A stretch of 64,000 bases of DNA from Drosophila pseudoobscura (Eukaryota; Arthropoda; Insecta; Diptera; Drosophilidae): the NCBI RefSeq assembly GCF_009870125.1, contig NC_046679.1, positions 682,001-746,000 of the forward strand. The letters are read 5' to 3'. Shown here in pieces: positions 22,900-34,400 of this stretch. The position numbers were made by a program, and so were the translations under genes. The first letter of the stretch is position 1. Every line of letters begins with the position of its first letter. Below the pieces are notes generated by a model. It was given only the letters and a program-made list of their open reading frames with translations. It was not told where the DNA came from and searched no databases.

Positions 22900-23765
22900 C
22901 CCAAAGAATCAATCTATCTTTGTATATATATATGTACATATAAAATTTTTAACACAAATCGACGCGAACGAAAAAAAAAGAATAAAATATTTTTATAAGC
23001 AGCATCGTCTGGATCGGTGCGGTGTCGCATCAGTGGCAACACTTTCTTGATGGGCTCACTTGCTTTTATTCCGTTTTCTTTTTTTTTCTTGTTTTGATAA
23101 CTAGAATATAGTTTCCGCGCACAATTTTCAGCCTCCAACAGAAAAACTCTCTCTTAATGTTTCGCGCCTACAACTGTTTTTGTTGTTATTACGCGTCGGC
23201 GGCCAAAACATAACGGATCTTTCGCTAGGGCTGCAGAAAACCAGCATTGGCAAAATTCTATCAATAGTATCGAAAGAATATTCGTATTAAATAAGTCTAT
23301 AATAGATATACACATTAATCAACATAATAATATTACTGCTCTTAATTAATTAATTAATGATTAATATTCATTGATAATAATATAGGGTACTGTATAGATA
23401 CGGTATGTTACGTTTTTATGACGATAGTGTCGAGTCCCATGACTAGGGCTGCAAAAGCAAATTTCAAACAACCCGCACAGCAACTGAAAAAAGCGACGCG
23501 AACCACGCGTGGCGTCCGTGCCCCCGTTAAAAACTAACACGAAAGTGCAAAACAGCTTCCCTTGGAAAGTAAATGTTATATAAAAGTATTCAGAGATATC
23601 ACCCAACATGTAATGTAGCGCGGTTCTTGTCTGCATAACATTCGGTCACGCATTGTACGCACCACATTCGAAGCTCGCAGCCGACGCCTAAAAAGGCGAA
23701 GCAAAATACCGGGAATTTTTTGATAATTATATTATTGTGCTGGCATTAGTCAATATAATTTCAAT
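22900..23765. other. Promoter region of the LOTUS-Tudor gene
   Basis: No coding exon was found. Two copies of CTAGGGCTGCAGAAA / CTAGGGCTGCAAAAG lie at 23225-23239 and 23443-23457, about 218 bp apart. AT-rich DNA with TTAATTAA repeats lies between them. The leader ends in ATAATTTCAATATGG. Confidence 0.4.
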
Positions 23766-25254
23766 ATGGATACATCTGGAGAACTCGGAGTCCTAAAGAA
23801 GATGGTGCATTCTGTGCTGGTGTCGTCACCCGAGAGAATGACGCTCCAGAAACTATCTCGCGACTACAAGCAGATGGTGGGCTCAGAAGTGCCGCATTGG
23901 CAGTTCGGCTACACAGACGTCGAAACTTTTCTCCGCTCCATGCCAGACGTCATTAAGGTGTGAATTTAGTTAGGTTTTCGTACTATGCTTGTGCATAGTC
24001 AAACTAATGTTAAAATCACATTATCCACAGGTGATCGGCTCTGGGCCTATGGCTATTGTCCAGCCACTGTCAACTGCCAAATCCGCACACATCCAGAATT
24101 TCGTCAACAATCAGAAGAAGATATCCAGAAAGTCCAGAATTCCTGCTGCACAGAAGCCATCAGATTTGGTCTTTATCAACGAGAAGAAGGCCTTGTCTGG
24201 GCCGGTGTACAATCTGGTCAATAATTTTCAGCCGCATATGCTCCCTAACTCCCAGCAAGCTCGCGTGAAGAACGCCCAAACCACACATCCAATCGATCCG
24301 ATCTATAGCGCCCAGATGAGAAAAATGTTTGACATGCATAAATATTTGTACAAAAACAGCAATCAAAATCAAGTTCAGCGTCCACATCCAAGATGCAATT
24401 CGACTGATAATGATCCAAGTGGCCAGACGAAGAAAAAGGAGAAAAATGTGTCAGTTGCGAAGCAAATGCCCATCGAACCCTATAGATCCGACGATCGTGA
24501 GGTCCTACCCAATTTCGACCAGCTGAAAGTGGATGTGTCCTTCGGCGATGATTGCAACGAGAGTGATGCCTTTCCGGAATATGCTGTCGATCAACGTGTT
24601 CTCAGCTTCGACTATCCTCGCGACGCGGTTCGCTCCGATTACAAGCTGCCTCGTCGCGTCTTGGAAAAAACTCTCAAAGTGGATGAGCGATACTTCCTGC
24701 AGCTTGTGGAGGTGACCAATCCGCATAGCTTTCACTTTTGGATATACGACGACTACGACCTATATGATAACTTTACACACAACATGCAGCAAGCCTACAA
24801 AAATTTGGATTCGGCGACGTTCACGATGCCGCAGTGCCTGATGACGCCCGGCCATCTGTGTGTCGTCTGCCCCATTAATTCATCGGAGTGGGAGCGAGCC
24901 AAAGTCGTCAGTCACCGGAAGAACAATCTACGAAAGACTATTAAGGTGGAGCTCATCGATACGGGTGTCATCGATACCGTCTACGTTAAAGACGTGAAGT
25001 TTTTAATGAAAGAATTCGCCAAGTTGCCGCCGCAAGGAATGCAGGGCCGCCTGGCTTACGTGGCTCCGATGAGCAGTCGAAACTGGTCATCGAAGGCTGT
25101 CAACGCATTCAAAAATCAAGTGAACAACCGCAGACTCTTCGGAAAAGTTGAAGCTATCAAACACAACATCGCGCATATGGTGCTCGTCGGTACGGATAAT
25201 GTAAACTTGAACCGTTCGCTGATTGACTCCGGCTTGGCGCGTCGCTGGTTCTAG
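23766..25254 (+). CDS. LOTUS plus extended-Tudor protein (TDRD5/TDRD7-Tejas type)
   Basis: Two exons (23766-23957, 24031-25254) encode 471 residues. Residues about 5-75 form a LOTUS/OST-HTH domain (MTLQKLSRDYKQMVGSEVPH, FGYTDVETFLRSMP). A low-complexity linker follows. The C-terminus is an extended Tudor domain: FHFWIYDDYDLYDNF near 298, GHLCVVCPINSSEWERAKVV at 338-357, IDTG near 373, and an ending in SLIDSGLARRWF. Proteins of this layout (Tejas, Tapas, TDRD5/7) work in germline nuage, with LOTUS contacting Vasa and Tudor binding methylated Piwi proteins. Here the usual aromatic or acidic cage positions look altered: WERA where WYRA is common, and DTG where DYG is common. It is shorter than Tejas. 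It may be a diverged or duplicated family member. Germline function is inference. Confidence 0.85.
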
Positions 25255-25384
25255 ACCTAGCAGACAGTTCTTTTGATCATAGTAATATCAACATTCATAT
25301 CCTTATACATTCAACTTATCAATCTTCGTCAGATAACATTTTATTGTTTTATATTTTAATGTTTAACCTCATATATTTAACTTT

Positions 25385-25390
25385 AATAAA
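25385..25390 (+). other. Polyadenylation signal of the LOTUS-Tudor gene
   Basis: AATAAA lies 131 bp after the stop codon. Confidence 0.65.
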
Positions 25391-25549
25391 TAATACTATT
25401 TAAACGGTCTAACTTAAGGTTTTCATCTGTCTAAATAGAGGGGGTTAAGTGGGCTAGGTTCGAATTGTTATCTATATAGGAGACGCTATATTGCAATCGC
25501 CGTAGGAGAAAAACAAGTCAAGTATTTAAAACAAGCCAGTCAAGTAGGA

Positions 25550-25762
25550 AATTGATTCATTAATGGGATAAAATTACGTGGGCTGGGCTGAGGGTTCTAT
25601 CTAGCTAGTAATATTCAACGGAATATCAAAAACGAGGAATATGTCTAATAGAACTTGAATTCGTCAGTATATTTACGGTATATTTTGAAAATGAGACGGT
25701 ATATGTTGGTATATTTTTGAGGGTCGGACGGTATACTTTTATCGTCATTCGCGGTCACACTG
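25550..25762 (+). repeat. Dispersed promoter-like repeat, copy R5 (most complete)
   Basis: Part A (25550-25631) contains ATTGATTCATTAATGGG, TAAAATTACGTGGGC, GGTTCTATCTAGCTAG and AATATTCAACGGAATATC. The spacer contains TAGAACTTGAATTCG. Part B (25664-25740) contains CAGTATATTTACGGTATA, ATGAGACGGTATATG, GGTATATTTTTGAGG and GTCGGACGGTATAC. A perfect Motif 1 box, CGGTCACACTG, follows at 25752-25762. The dgt1 ATG is 61 bp further on, so the repeat supplies the whole core promoter region. Confidence 0.85.
25752..25762 (+). promoter_or_regulatory. Motif 1 (M1BP-type) core promoter box of dgt1
   Basis: CGGTCACACTG fits the housekeeping core-promoter Motif 1 consensus (YGGTCACACTR), bound by M1BP in D. 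melanogaster. It lies about 60 bp before the dgt1 ATG and just after a cluster of Motif 6-like GGTATATTTT boxes. Confidence 0.75.
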
Positions 25763-25823
25763 CGTGTTAGTTTTCGCAGAATTTTTCTTAAAAATTAGAT
25801 AAAAGCGACGCCGTTGGGAAATA

Positions 25824-27966
25824 ATGGATACTTTTTCCCCCAGCAAGCTGCGCCAGTGCTCCCGGTTCATGGGTGCACCTTGTACCCCGGAAAAAGATCA
25901 ACTGTTGGTCGATGTGGCCAAAATAAAGTCGTGCGCCAATCCTACGTACGAATGCAGCCAGACGCGGGTTGACGGACATGAGTTTTGCATTCGCCACGTT
26001 CTTCGCGATCCCCGGGCAAACTACCGCCAGTGCACACATGTGTACACCAACGGAAGAAAGTGCATAAACGCGGTCCCCAAATATGATAACAAGAAGGAGC
26101 AGATACTCACTACACTTTGCTTCGAGCACAACCGACAGACGCAGCTGCAAAAGACGCATGTAGCCGTCGGTCGTCTCCGCAGTGGCGTCGAGACCAATGA
26201 GACGTTGCTCAGCACTCTTTCCCATCACATAAACGTAGAGGATATTAAGTTCGAGTATCCGAGCATAGAGCTGGATGAGGATATGATCGATGTTGTTTCA
26301 CCGCACGTGGCACCGTTTGGTAAGGCAGCATACAGAGTACAGTGCCACATAGTTAGGGTGGGTTTAATTTAAGTTTCCATTATAGTTAATCAGGATCATC
26401 GAAATGGTATAGAGAATGTTATAGAAAAGGTCCGCCGCCGTCGTCGAATCTTAGATTACGCCTCCGACAGTTCCAGCAATGATGGAGATCCGCCTTGTGT
26501 GAAGAATACCGCCAAAGATATCGAGTTCCTTGAATCGGAGAACGAAAGCATCGATTCTGAAGACGATGATCCTCTAAAGTAAGTCTTTCACCAAGTACAC
26601 TGGTTGTAGGGTCCTTTAATGATTACTTTTAGGCATGCCGGCGTCTACACTCGTGCTGAGGCTGTTCGGATTGCAGAGTTGAAAGTGAATAAACTTCAGG
26701 GCCTTTACCGCGATGAGCTGTCCCACTTGCAGCTTGTTCTGAAACAAAGGCGTCGGCAGTACCTGCACGACATTCGGCGAGAACGGGAAATCTACTGTAA
26801 TGTCAAAATTATTACAGTGTTTTTCGCAGCAGGTTTCTGAATTGTCTTTCTATATTCGCAGGCAGTATCCACGATCAGCTTAAGGAGACGCCGCACGAGC
26901 GCAAGCTCTACGAACAACTTAAGGCGCTCAACAGCTACCATCGTCGGCAGGGCGTTGAGGCGGTTCTCTACAAAAAATTCAAAGAGAAACGCGCGCGGGA
27001 CACGCTGTTTGCTTCGAAGTCGGCCAACAACCCCAAGTGTATTTTTACAGAGGGCGGCGTCAAATGTGGAGAGCGAACGCTGCCATGCTGCAAACACTGC
27101 CGCAAGCACATATTGGAGGATAAGCGCCAGGTTCTATTTCGTGCATGTGGAGTGGAGCGGAGCGGTGTTGTATGCCAGGAGCCCGTGACTAGCATGCTTG
27201 AAGACGCGAACTGTGTGCTGCATCTGAGCGTGGTGCCAGCCAAGCGCCAGTACATACAAAAGGTGGGTTAAATAAAATCTAAGCCTAACCACACCATTTT
27301 CATCACTTACACACGAATGTCGCTTCTGCTATTGTACTTATAGTCTACGTGTTTTGCATACAAATTTATAACTCAAACTGTTAATCATACGAGTATTTGC
27401 CACCTTAACAATATTAAAACTAGATCTTAGACCTATCATATAGAACTGTAGTAGAACTACGAGTATGTAGATCTACATACGGGTTTATTGAACAGCTTGT
27501 GATCGACTTTGAATAAATTACCGAACTCACATCCTCTGGTTTTATATGGTAAGATGGTAGTCTGTTGGATAAAGCCCTGACCATATTTCAACATGTAACA
27601 ATACGTCGGCAGTGGAAGATCGGAATGTGGAGAGTGTTCATATATGTTTATGTAGATGAATATTTTGCCTCAACGTGTATCCACCCGGAAATGCACTGCA
27701 TATTAGTTTTAATCACAATCATCTATCTGATATCTCATGCCTCTTATTGACGAACCTACCTACTATATCTCTTCTCACAGAAATGCGAATCTGAGACCGA
27801 AGAAGACGAAATCCCTTCAACAAGTACTCTCATTACTGAAACTGAAATATCTGCCGACATGATGCTTTCCAGAAGCTTTCGCAATGTCACCACAGCACAT
27901 AGCGAAGACAGAAAAAACGATATTAAGCTTCTGAGATTGTCACCCAAACAATCGACCGCTGCGTAA
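25824..27966 (+). CDS. dgt1: dgt1/NSL2, KANSL2-type subunit of the NSL complex
   Basis: Five exons (25824-26319, 26386-26578, 26633-26796, 26862-27262, 27781-27966) join in phase to 479 residues. Two Cys/His clusters fit the KANSL2 zf-C3Hc3H layout. The first (about residues 11-110) includes RQCSRFMGAPC, VDGHEFCIRH, CTHVYTNGRKC and LCFEHNRQTQ. The second (about 350-410) includes CIFTEGGVKCGERTLPCCKH and CGVERSGVVCQEPV. A basic RRRRR block with acidic Ser-rich sequence lies between them (about 180-225), followed by helical EAVRIAELKVNKL. In flies NSL2/dgt1 belongs to the MOF-containing NSL acetyltransferase complex at housekeeping promoters, and was also found in a screen for spindle gamma-tubulin. 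The promoter itself is of the Motif 1 housekeeping type. The last intron is 518 bp. It converges with Cad99C. Confidence 0.92.
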
Positions 27967-28260
27967 GCCTGTGTAAGCCAACTCAAATGCCAATCCAAAT
28001 TCAGTTAATTATGGGTAAAGGATAATGTTATGTTGCCCATTACGTGCAATATCAGGCTTGCAGAACCCCAATTCGTAAAGTTTATGATATAAATTGCTTC
28101 ACGAGCAGAGCAGTCGTCGAGTACTAACATCAAACGATTTCACAAAATTGATACAATGTAGATGCATACATGACGTTTTTTATTTTATATAAATTTAACA
28201 ATTGAGATATTTTACTGATAGTTCATTGTTCAATTCACTTACTTAAAATTAATGACTGTA

Positions 28261-28266
28261 TTTATT
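28261..28266 (-). other. Candidate polyadenylation signal of Cad99C
   Basis: AATAAA on the minus strand lies about 235 bp after the Cad99C stop. A second one is at 28179-28184. Confidence 0.45.
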
Positions 28267-28400
28267 TGTTTTTTGTTTTTTTGATCTTAGAGCACAGTTA
28301 TAAAATATCAGTTATCAGTTTCTCCATTCAATAATATCCCTAGTGAAATATTTACAAGTTATAATCGGAATTCGATGGCAAATGCGCTAGCTTATGGTAC

Positions 28401-28406
28401 AATAAA
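28401..28406 (+). other. Candidate polyadenylation signal of dgt1
   Basis: AATAAA lies 435 bp after the dgt1 stop. It is beyond the likely Cad99C polyadenylation signals on the other strand, so the two 3' UTRs would overlap if it is used. Confidence 0.4.
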
Positions 28407-28498
28407 CAATTAAAAGTACAAAATATCCTGCTAAGTACTCTACTATATTCACTCTAGTCTGTTTCTGTGTCTGTGTCTGTGACATCTTCTCAAACAGT

Positions 28499-31400
28499 TC
28501 ACAGTTCCGTTGTGGTCTCCACCTCTGACCGATCCAAATCATTCAGGTACGAGAAGCCAATTTGGCCATAGTCTCGCTTTCCAAACGATACGTTCTCATT
28601 GGTGCAGCTTATGTGGTTGTGTCCGTCACCAGTCGATCTGCAAAGTATGAATTGAATTGAGCTAAGGTTTACATACGAGCACTATTTGGCTATATTTTGC
28701 TGTATCTACCGTTGGAAAAGCGGGTTGGTGATGGGCACTTCTCCGCTGTACATGCGATTGTTCAGTTGGCTGTGACGACCGAGCGTGCTGCTGTTCATCA
28801 AGTCGCCATTTCCAGAACTGTCTACGCATCCATTCAACAATCCTGCACCGCAAAACGTATTTCCACGTCTGCCCATCGTACTGTAGGCATTATTTTTGGC
28901 AATGGCCAAATTATTTCGTCCAACCCCATTGTCCCCATTGGATCCCCCGTTCTGATAATGGTTCGTATTCTGATGCTTAATGCGCCCCAGAGTCAAAGTG
29001 CCGGAAAGAGCACCATTCGTGTTCTGCGGAGAGCCCAGTGGGTTGGCATTGTTGCGGGTGTTGATCTCTAGTGTGCGATTGAAGGTGTTTTGTCTATTGT
29101 TTATCGCCAGATTGTTGTTCATGTTGTTGAGATTGTTGTGGCGGCGAAGTGTGGCGATGGTAGCCGTTGTTGCATCGGAATGCGATGGACTAGACTGACC
29201 GCCTGCACCGTGGCTGTTGCCGTTGCTGTTTTCCTTGTGTGTGATGTAGCTGACGTTGTCCAGCGAGAAGGCGTGGTTCTTGGCGCTGAAGTCCAGCTGC
29301 AGGTCGTCATCACCATCGGGCGGCACTGCCATTGCCAGCATCTGCGTTTCGTACTCTTTCATACTGGCCACAGTCTCACTTGCATTCGAAGCCTGCTGGT
29401 TGACAATAACGGGGTCGTAGCGCGTTGGACTCGTCGACGAATACTGCCGCATGCGTTGTTTGAAGTTTTTGTACCTATTAGGAAATGGGTTGTTAATTAC
29501 TACAGGCATCTGGGCCCAGCCTATGCTAAGGTACGTACTTTGACCAAGAAATGCATATATATATTATCCCTATGGTGCCCAATATCAGAATGATGAGTGA
29601 TATGGCAATGAGCGTGAAGGGGAACACTTCGTCATCGATGTCTATGGCGGCCTTGATCTAATAAAGGTCTCACAATGTCACAAATGTCAAACTTTCACGA
29701 GTAAGTCCTACCTTATGAACGTGTTCCTTTACTTCTATTGGCACGGAAATTCCATCGGCCTTGGCTCGTGGCAAAGCAAAGTTCAGTTCCAAGCGCGCAG
29801 CGGGTTCCAGCAACGTAGTCTCCACAATACTATCGTTGCGCTTTAATAGTTTCTCCGATTTCGGATCGATGAGGTAGAACCACACATCCGTAGCAGCTTG
29901 GTTCTCGATAACCGTGCCGTTGTTTGCCAGATACTTTTGATTGCTGAACCGCTCAATGCCGCTGACAAGTCCGGTTTTCTCATCGAGCAGCTCCTCCACC
30001 TCCGTGTGGTAGTTGCGAATTTCACTGGGAGCGGCGTTCGGAAAAGAGAGTGCCATACGATTGATGTCTGTCAGCTTGTTGACCACTATGCGGGCTCTGG
30101 TGCGATGTGATCCTTGTTCCTGGGCATCGCTGTCCCGCGCCTCAACCGAGAATGTCATTGGAAAGGCTTCTTCATTTCTGAAATGCCTCGCAGTTCGCAG
30201 AACACCATCTTCTGTCATCACAAAAAAGCTTGTTGGCTGCAATTAAAAACAAGTTAGAATGTACTCCTATTTTATATTGTGATAAAACTGTCTTTGAGTA
30301 CACACCAAACTGATTCCCATGTCCTCATCGTCGTACAACTTGTACCGAACTAAGCCAAACTTTCCGGAATCCCGGTCGGTGGCACGCACCTGCAGAATGG
30401 TCGTGTCCACATCCATATCTGATGTCACAACGGTGTAGAAGGTGTCCCGCTGACCACGCAGCCGATTGAAGACAAACTCTGGCGCATTGTCGTTCTCGTC
30501 CTGAACTATTATGTTCACAGTGGTCTTGTCCTTTAGAGGGTTGACAAAGTAGCGGTGGGACACAAGACGTAGCTGGAGCATGTACGAGGACTTGTTCTCG
30601 AAATCCAACGACTGAACGAGGATTATGCTGCATCCATGGTCGGCCAGGCTCAGGTTGAACTTTTCCTCGTCGTTTCCAAGCACAAACTCGCACCTAAAGT
30701 CTGCCGGTCCGCTGGTCGACTGTTTCGAATTAATGATCTGAACAATCTTCAGGGTGCTATTCACTTCCGTGGACTCCGGCACGCTGGTTGTGTAGCTGTC
30801 GTCACTGAAGCCCAGGCCGATGTTTTCTGTGCTCATTATCATCCCGCTCTGCAGCTTGGTGTCCATGTTCATATCGTTGTTCTGGGATAGAGCAAGGTGT
30901 CGCACGTCCACGCGAAGAGGGGCCACCGAGCTCAGCTGGGGATCGCCCATGTCGTAGGCGCGGATGTCCACGTGGTACTCTGTGTCGACTTCCTTGCGCA
31001 GCTCGTCGCGGATTCGCACTGCCCCCGTGTCTGGATCGACTTGAAAGTATTTTGGTGCTTTCCCGCGTCCGACTATCTCGTAGCGAACCACGTTTCCAGG
31101 GGAGGTGCCATCGCCGTCAATGGCCGGCAGAGTGGCTATAATGGTGCCTATGGCTTGGTCATCGTTCACAGTCACTGGATCGGGCACAGTTATGAATCTC
31201 GGCGGCAAATCGTTCCGATCCTCTACATCCACCACCAGCTGGAGTGTGTCTCCAGGCCCATCTCCATCGTTTTCAATGGTACCGATGGTCAACTGGTGCT
31301 GTCGTTGGTTCTCATAGTCCAACCCCTTGATCGTGTGCACTTCTCCGGTGGTCGCAGATACCTTGAACAGTTCCGCATCCCCCTTGCGGAGCACGTAGGT

Positions 31401-34400
31401 TATTTCCGAAATCGTGTCTGGATCGAATGCCTGCACCGTGGCCACCAGGAAACTCTCCTCGTTCTCTGGTATATGCACGTCGATGCGAGCATCGCTGAAC
31501 TTTGGCACTTCGTCGGGAATGTCGTGCACTAGCACGGTCACGCTGGCCGTGCCCAGGCGAGCGTCGGGAGCCCCATCCTTGGCGGTAACCACGAACTTGT
31601 ACTCGTTCAAGCGCTCATAGTCCAGTTGAGAGGCTGTGCGTAGCTCCCCGGAGGTGCCGTTTATGGTAAATGGCACGTCTGTGGGTATGGAATAGGTGAT
31701 CTCTGCGTTTATCCCTTCATCGGCGTCAGTGGCATGCACCACACCAACGAAGGCATCGGCAGTGCCCTCGTCCACTTGGAAGACGTAGGGCAGAGTGGAC
31801 ACATCAAACTCTGGATTCTTGTCGTTGATATCGGTAACCTTGATGTTCACTGTGGCGCTGCTCGAGAGACCACCGCTATCCTCGGCCCTCATGATCAGTT
31901 GGTAGCGCGTCAAACTCTCGCGATCCAGCTTGCGTATCACTATGATGACCCCAGTTTCTTGGCCCACAGCAAACTGACGCAGATCATTGCCGGATATGAT
32001 TGAGTAGACGACTGCATCGTTCTCCGGATCATCGGCATGGACTACGGTGACTGTGGAGTTGATCTCCGCACCCTCGCTAACCTGCACTTCGTAGATGGGC
32101 TTCTGGAAGCGGGGCGGCTTCGTGTTCGGCCCCGGTGTCACGCTCACCTCCACAATGGCCTGCGAAGAGAGTCCTCCTATGTCGGTTGCCTGCACAGTTA
32201 TGCTGTATTGCTCACCGGCCAGCAGGCGGCCGTGGGTTCTGATTTCCCCGGTTTGCTCGTCGATGGTGAACTTTTGAATGCCGTTGTTGGATACGTGGTA
32301 AATCGAGTAGGCGACCACGGCATTGGGCCCCTCGTCGTTGTCGATGGCTGTCACTTGGGTGACCAGCCGACTTTCGCTCTGATCCCCCGAATTGGCAGTG
32401 ATCGCAATAGGCGAGACCATTGCCAGCTTGGGGGCATTGTCGTTGATATCTCGCAGATTCACCGTGAGGCTCAACGGGGCGCTGGCAGCGTTCGTTCGGG
32501 GCTCCCGGGCGACAACCTGAAACTTAAACCGGCCGGGGGCAGGCGGATCCCGATCGAGGTTGTCTTCGTTCACTACCAGAATGCCTCCACTGGTCACATT
32601 GAATGAGGGCGTGGTCAGTTCATATATATAATCGGGCTTGGGATCGCCCTCGCCCAAGTCCGCATCTGTGGTTCTGAAGGATATGGGATTGCCGTTTCCA
32701 TCCAAGACTCTGGTGCCTATGGGCGAGTTTTCGTCAACATAGCCCTCGCTGGCTGAGGAGGATATGGCCGGGGGATTGGCATCGACCGGTTTAACAGCAA
32801 TCGCCAGTTTGGCCGTGGTGAACCGTCGAGGTGCAGGTGAAATCTCTTCTGCGCGCACGATAATGTCATATCTCTTGGCCGTGGACGTATCAATGGCTTT
32901 TGTTTGCTTCAGCACTCCCGTTTCCTCATCAATCTCAAAGTAGTCTTCATAGTTACCAGGCATTCCACTGGCGAAACTGTAGCGTATCCGCGAGTTTATC
33001 GTGTCCAGATCGACCGCCTGTATTCTCTCGGGCAACACATTGAGGACACCCAGCAACGATCCTGCCGGCACAGACGCCGTGTACTCTGGGTTTATGCAGG
33101 CACCCTCGACTGACACGCAGCCCCGGTATATAAATGAGGGATCCAAATCATCTGAGTCGGCTATATTGACAGTAAGAGTGGTGGTCGAAGACAGTCGATG
33201 CTCGGTGTTGCGAGCCCGATCCTGAAAGTGGGCAAAAGTGGGGTTCCGAACATTATATTTCTCTAAATTTGCACGCGTTTTGATGTTTGATTTTGAATAT
33301 TGAATCTGGGGTTTTTGACTTACCGAAGCTACAATGGTCACAAAATACCGCTGAACCTTCTCGTAGTCCAAAATCTTTGATACAGTAACCTGAAAGTAGG
33401 GCATAAAAGTATTATTATTAGCATATCTTTTGGACTTTTGCGTCTTACACAAAAATAAACTTACTTGTCCCTGGTGCGGAAAGGATATGGCAAAAGTTCC
33501 ATACCCATCAGCGCTAGTGAGCTTCTCATCTTCGGTTGCATTAATACTTTGTTCGGCAATAAAATATTCCACTAGCCCGTTGACTCCGGCATCTTTATCG
33601 AGCGCTTGTATGTTCCGAAAGATCGTAGTGCCCACAGGTGTGCTCTGTTTTAAAAGAATGTGTTGGGTGACGACAGTAGCCAGGGGTGCAGTAGTAAAGT
33701 AAGTCCCTATTATTGTTCGTTGCTTGCACTGCCCACTGTTCCACGGTACCACATTGTAAGCTACATCCATACATACGTACATACATACATACATACATAC
33801 ATATAGTACATATGCTCCCGCACTGCAGCGGCCGATGCAGCCGTTCTCTCGCGTCTTTCTTTCTTTTGCCTTCTCTATCGCTCTCTCGATCTGTCGCGCT
33901 CTTGTCGAAACATCGCTTCGGTTAGGGCGCCTGCCCTTGAAGTTGGTCTTGTTCTAGCACTCACTTCTCGCATAATTCGCATAATTGTTCTTCAATCCAA
34001 CACCGTCTTGAACCGATCGATCGCTATCGCTATTGCATCCGTACATATTTCGCTATTGTTCTTCCGCTATCATTGTATCTACTCTATTCGCCATAATAAA
34101 CCATATTAATATAAACAATCATTGACTTATCATAAAACAGATCGCAAGCTACGCTGCTGAAAAAGCTCAGTAGCTCAACAGAATTAAAATGCATTTTTAA
34201 GCATGCACATACATATGTAGGTACTATTTAGAATTAAATTTCAACTGAGCGGACGTGCATCGTAAAATATTTAGTATTCATTTAATTAGCTGATAAACGA
34301 GAACGATTCCAAAGATGTTTTCCACAAACAGTCCCTCGAGAGTCCCGCTTAAAACGGCGGCAAGTGCATACCAAATATATTCCTGGCGGACTGACAGAGT

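Noticed and set aside
30897-32606. Long plus-strand open frames (up to 211 codons)
   Set aside because: Antisense shadows of the large Cad99C exon; no domain sense and no own splice sites.
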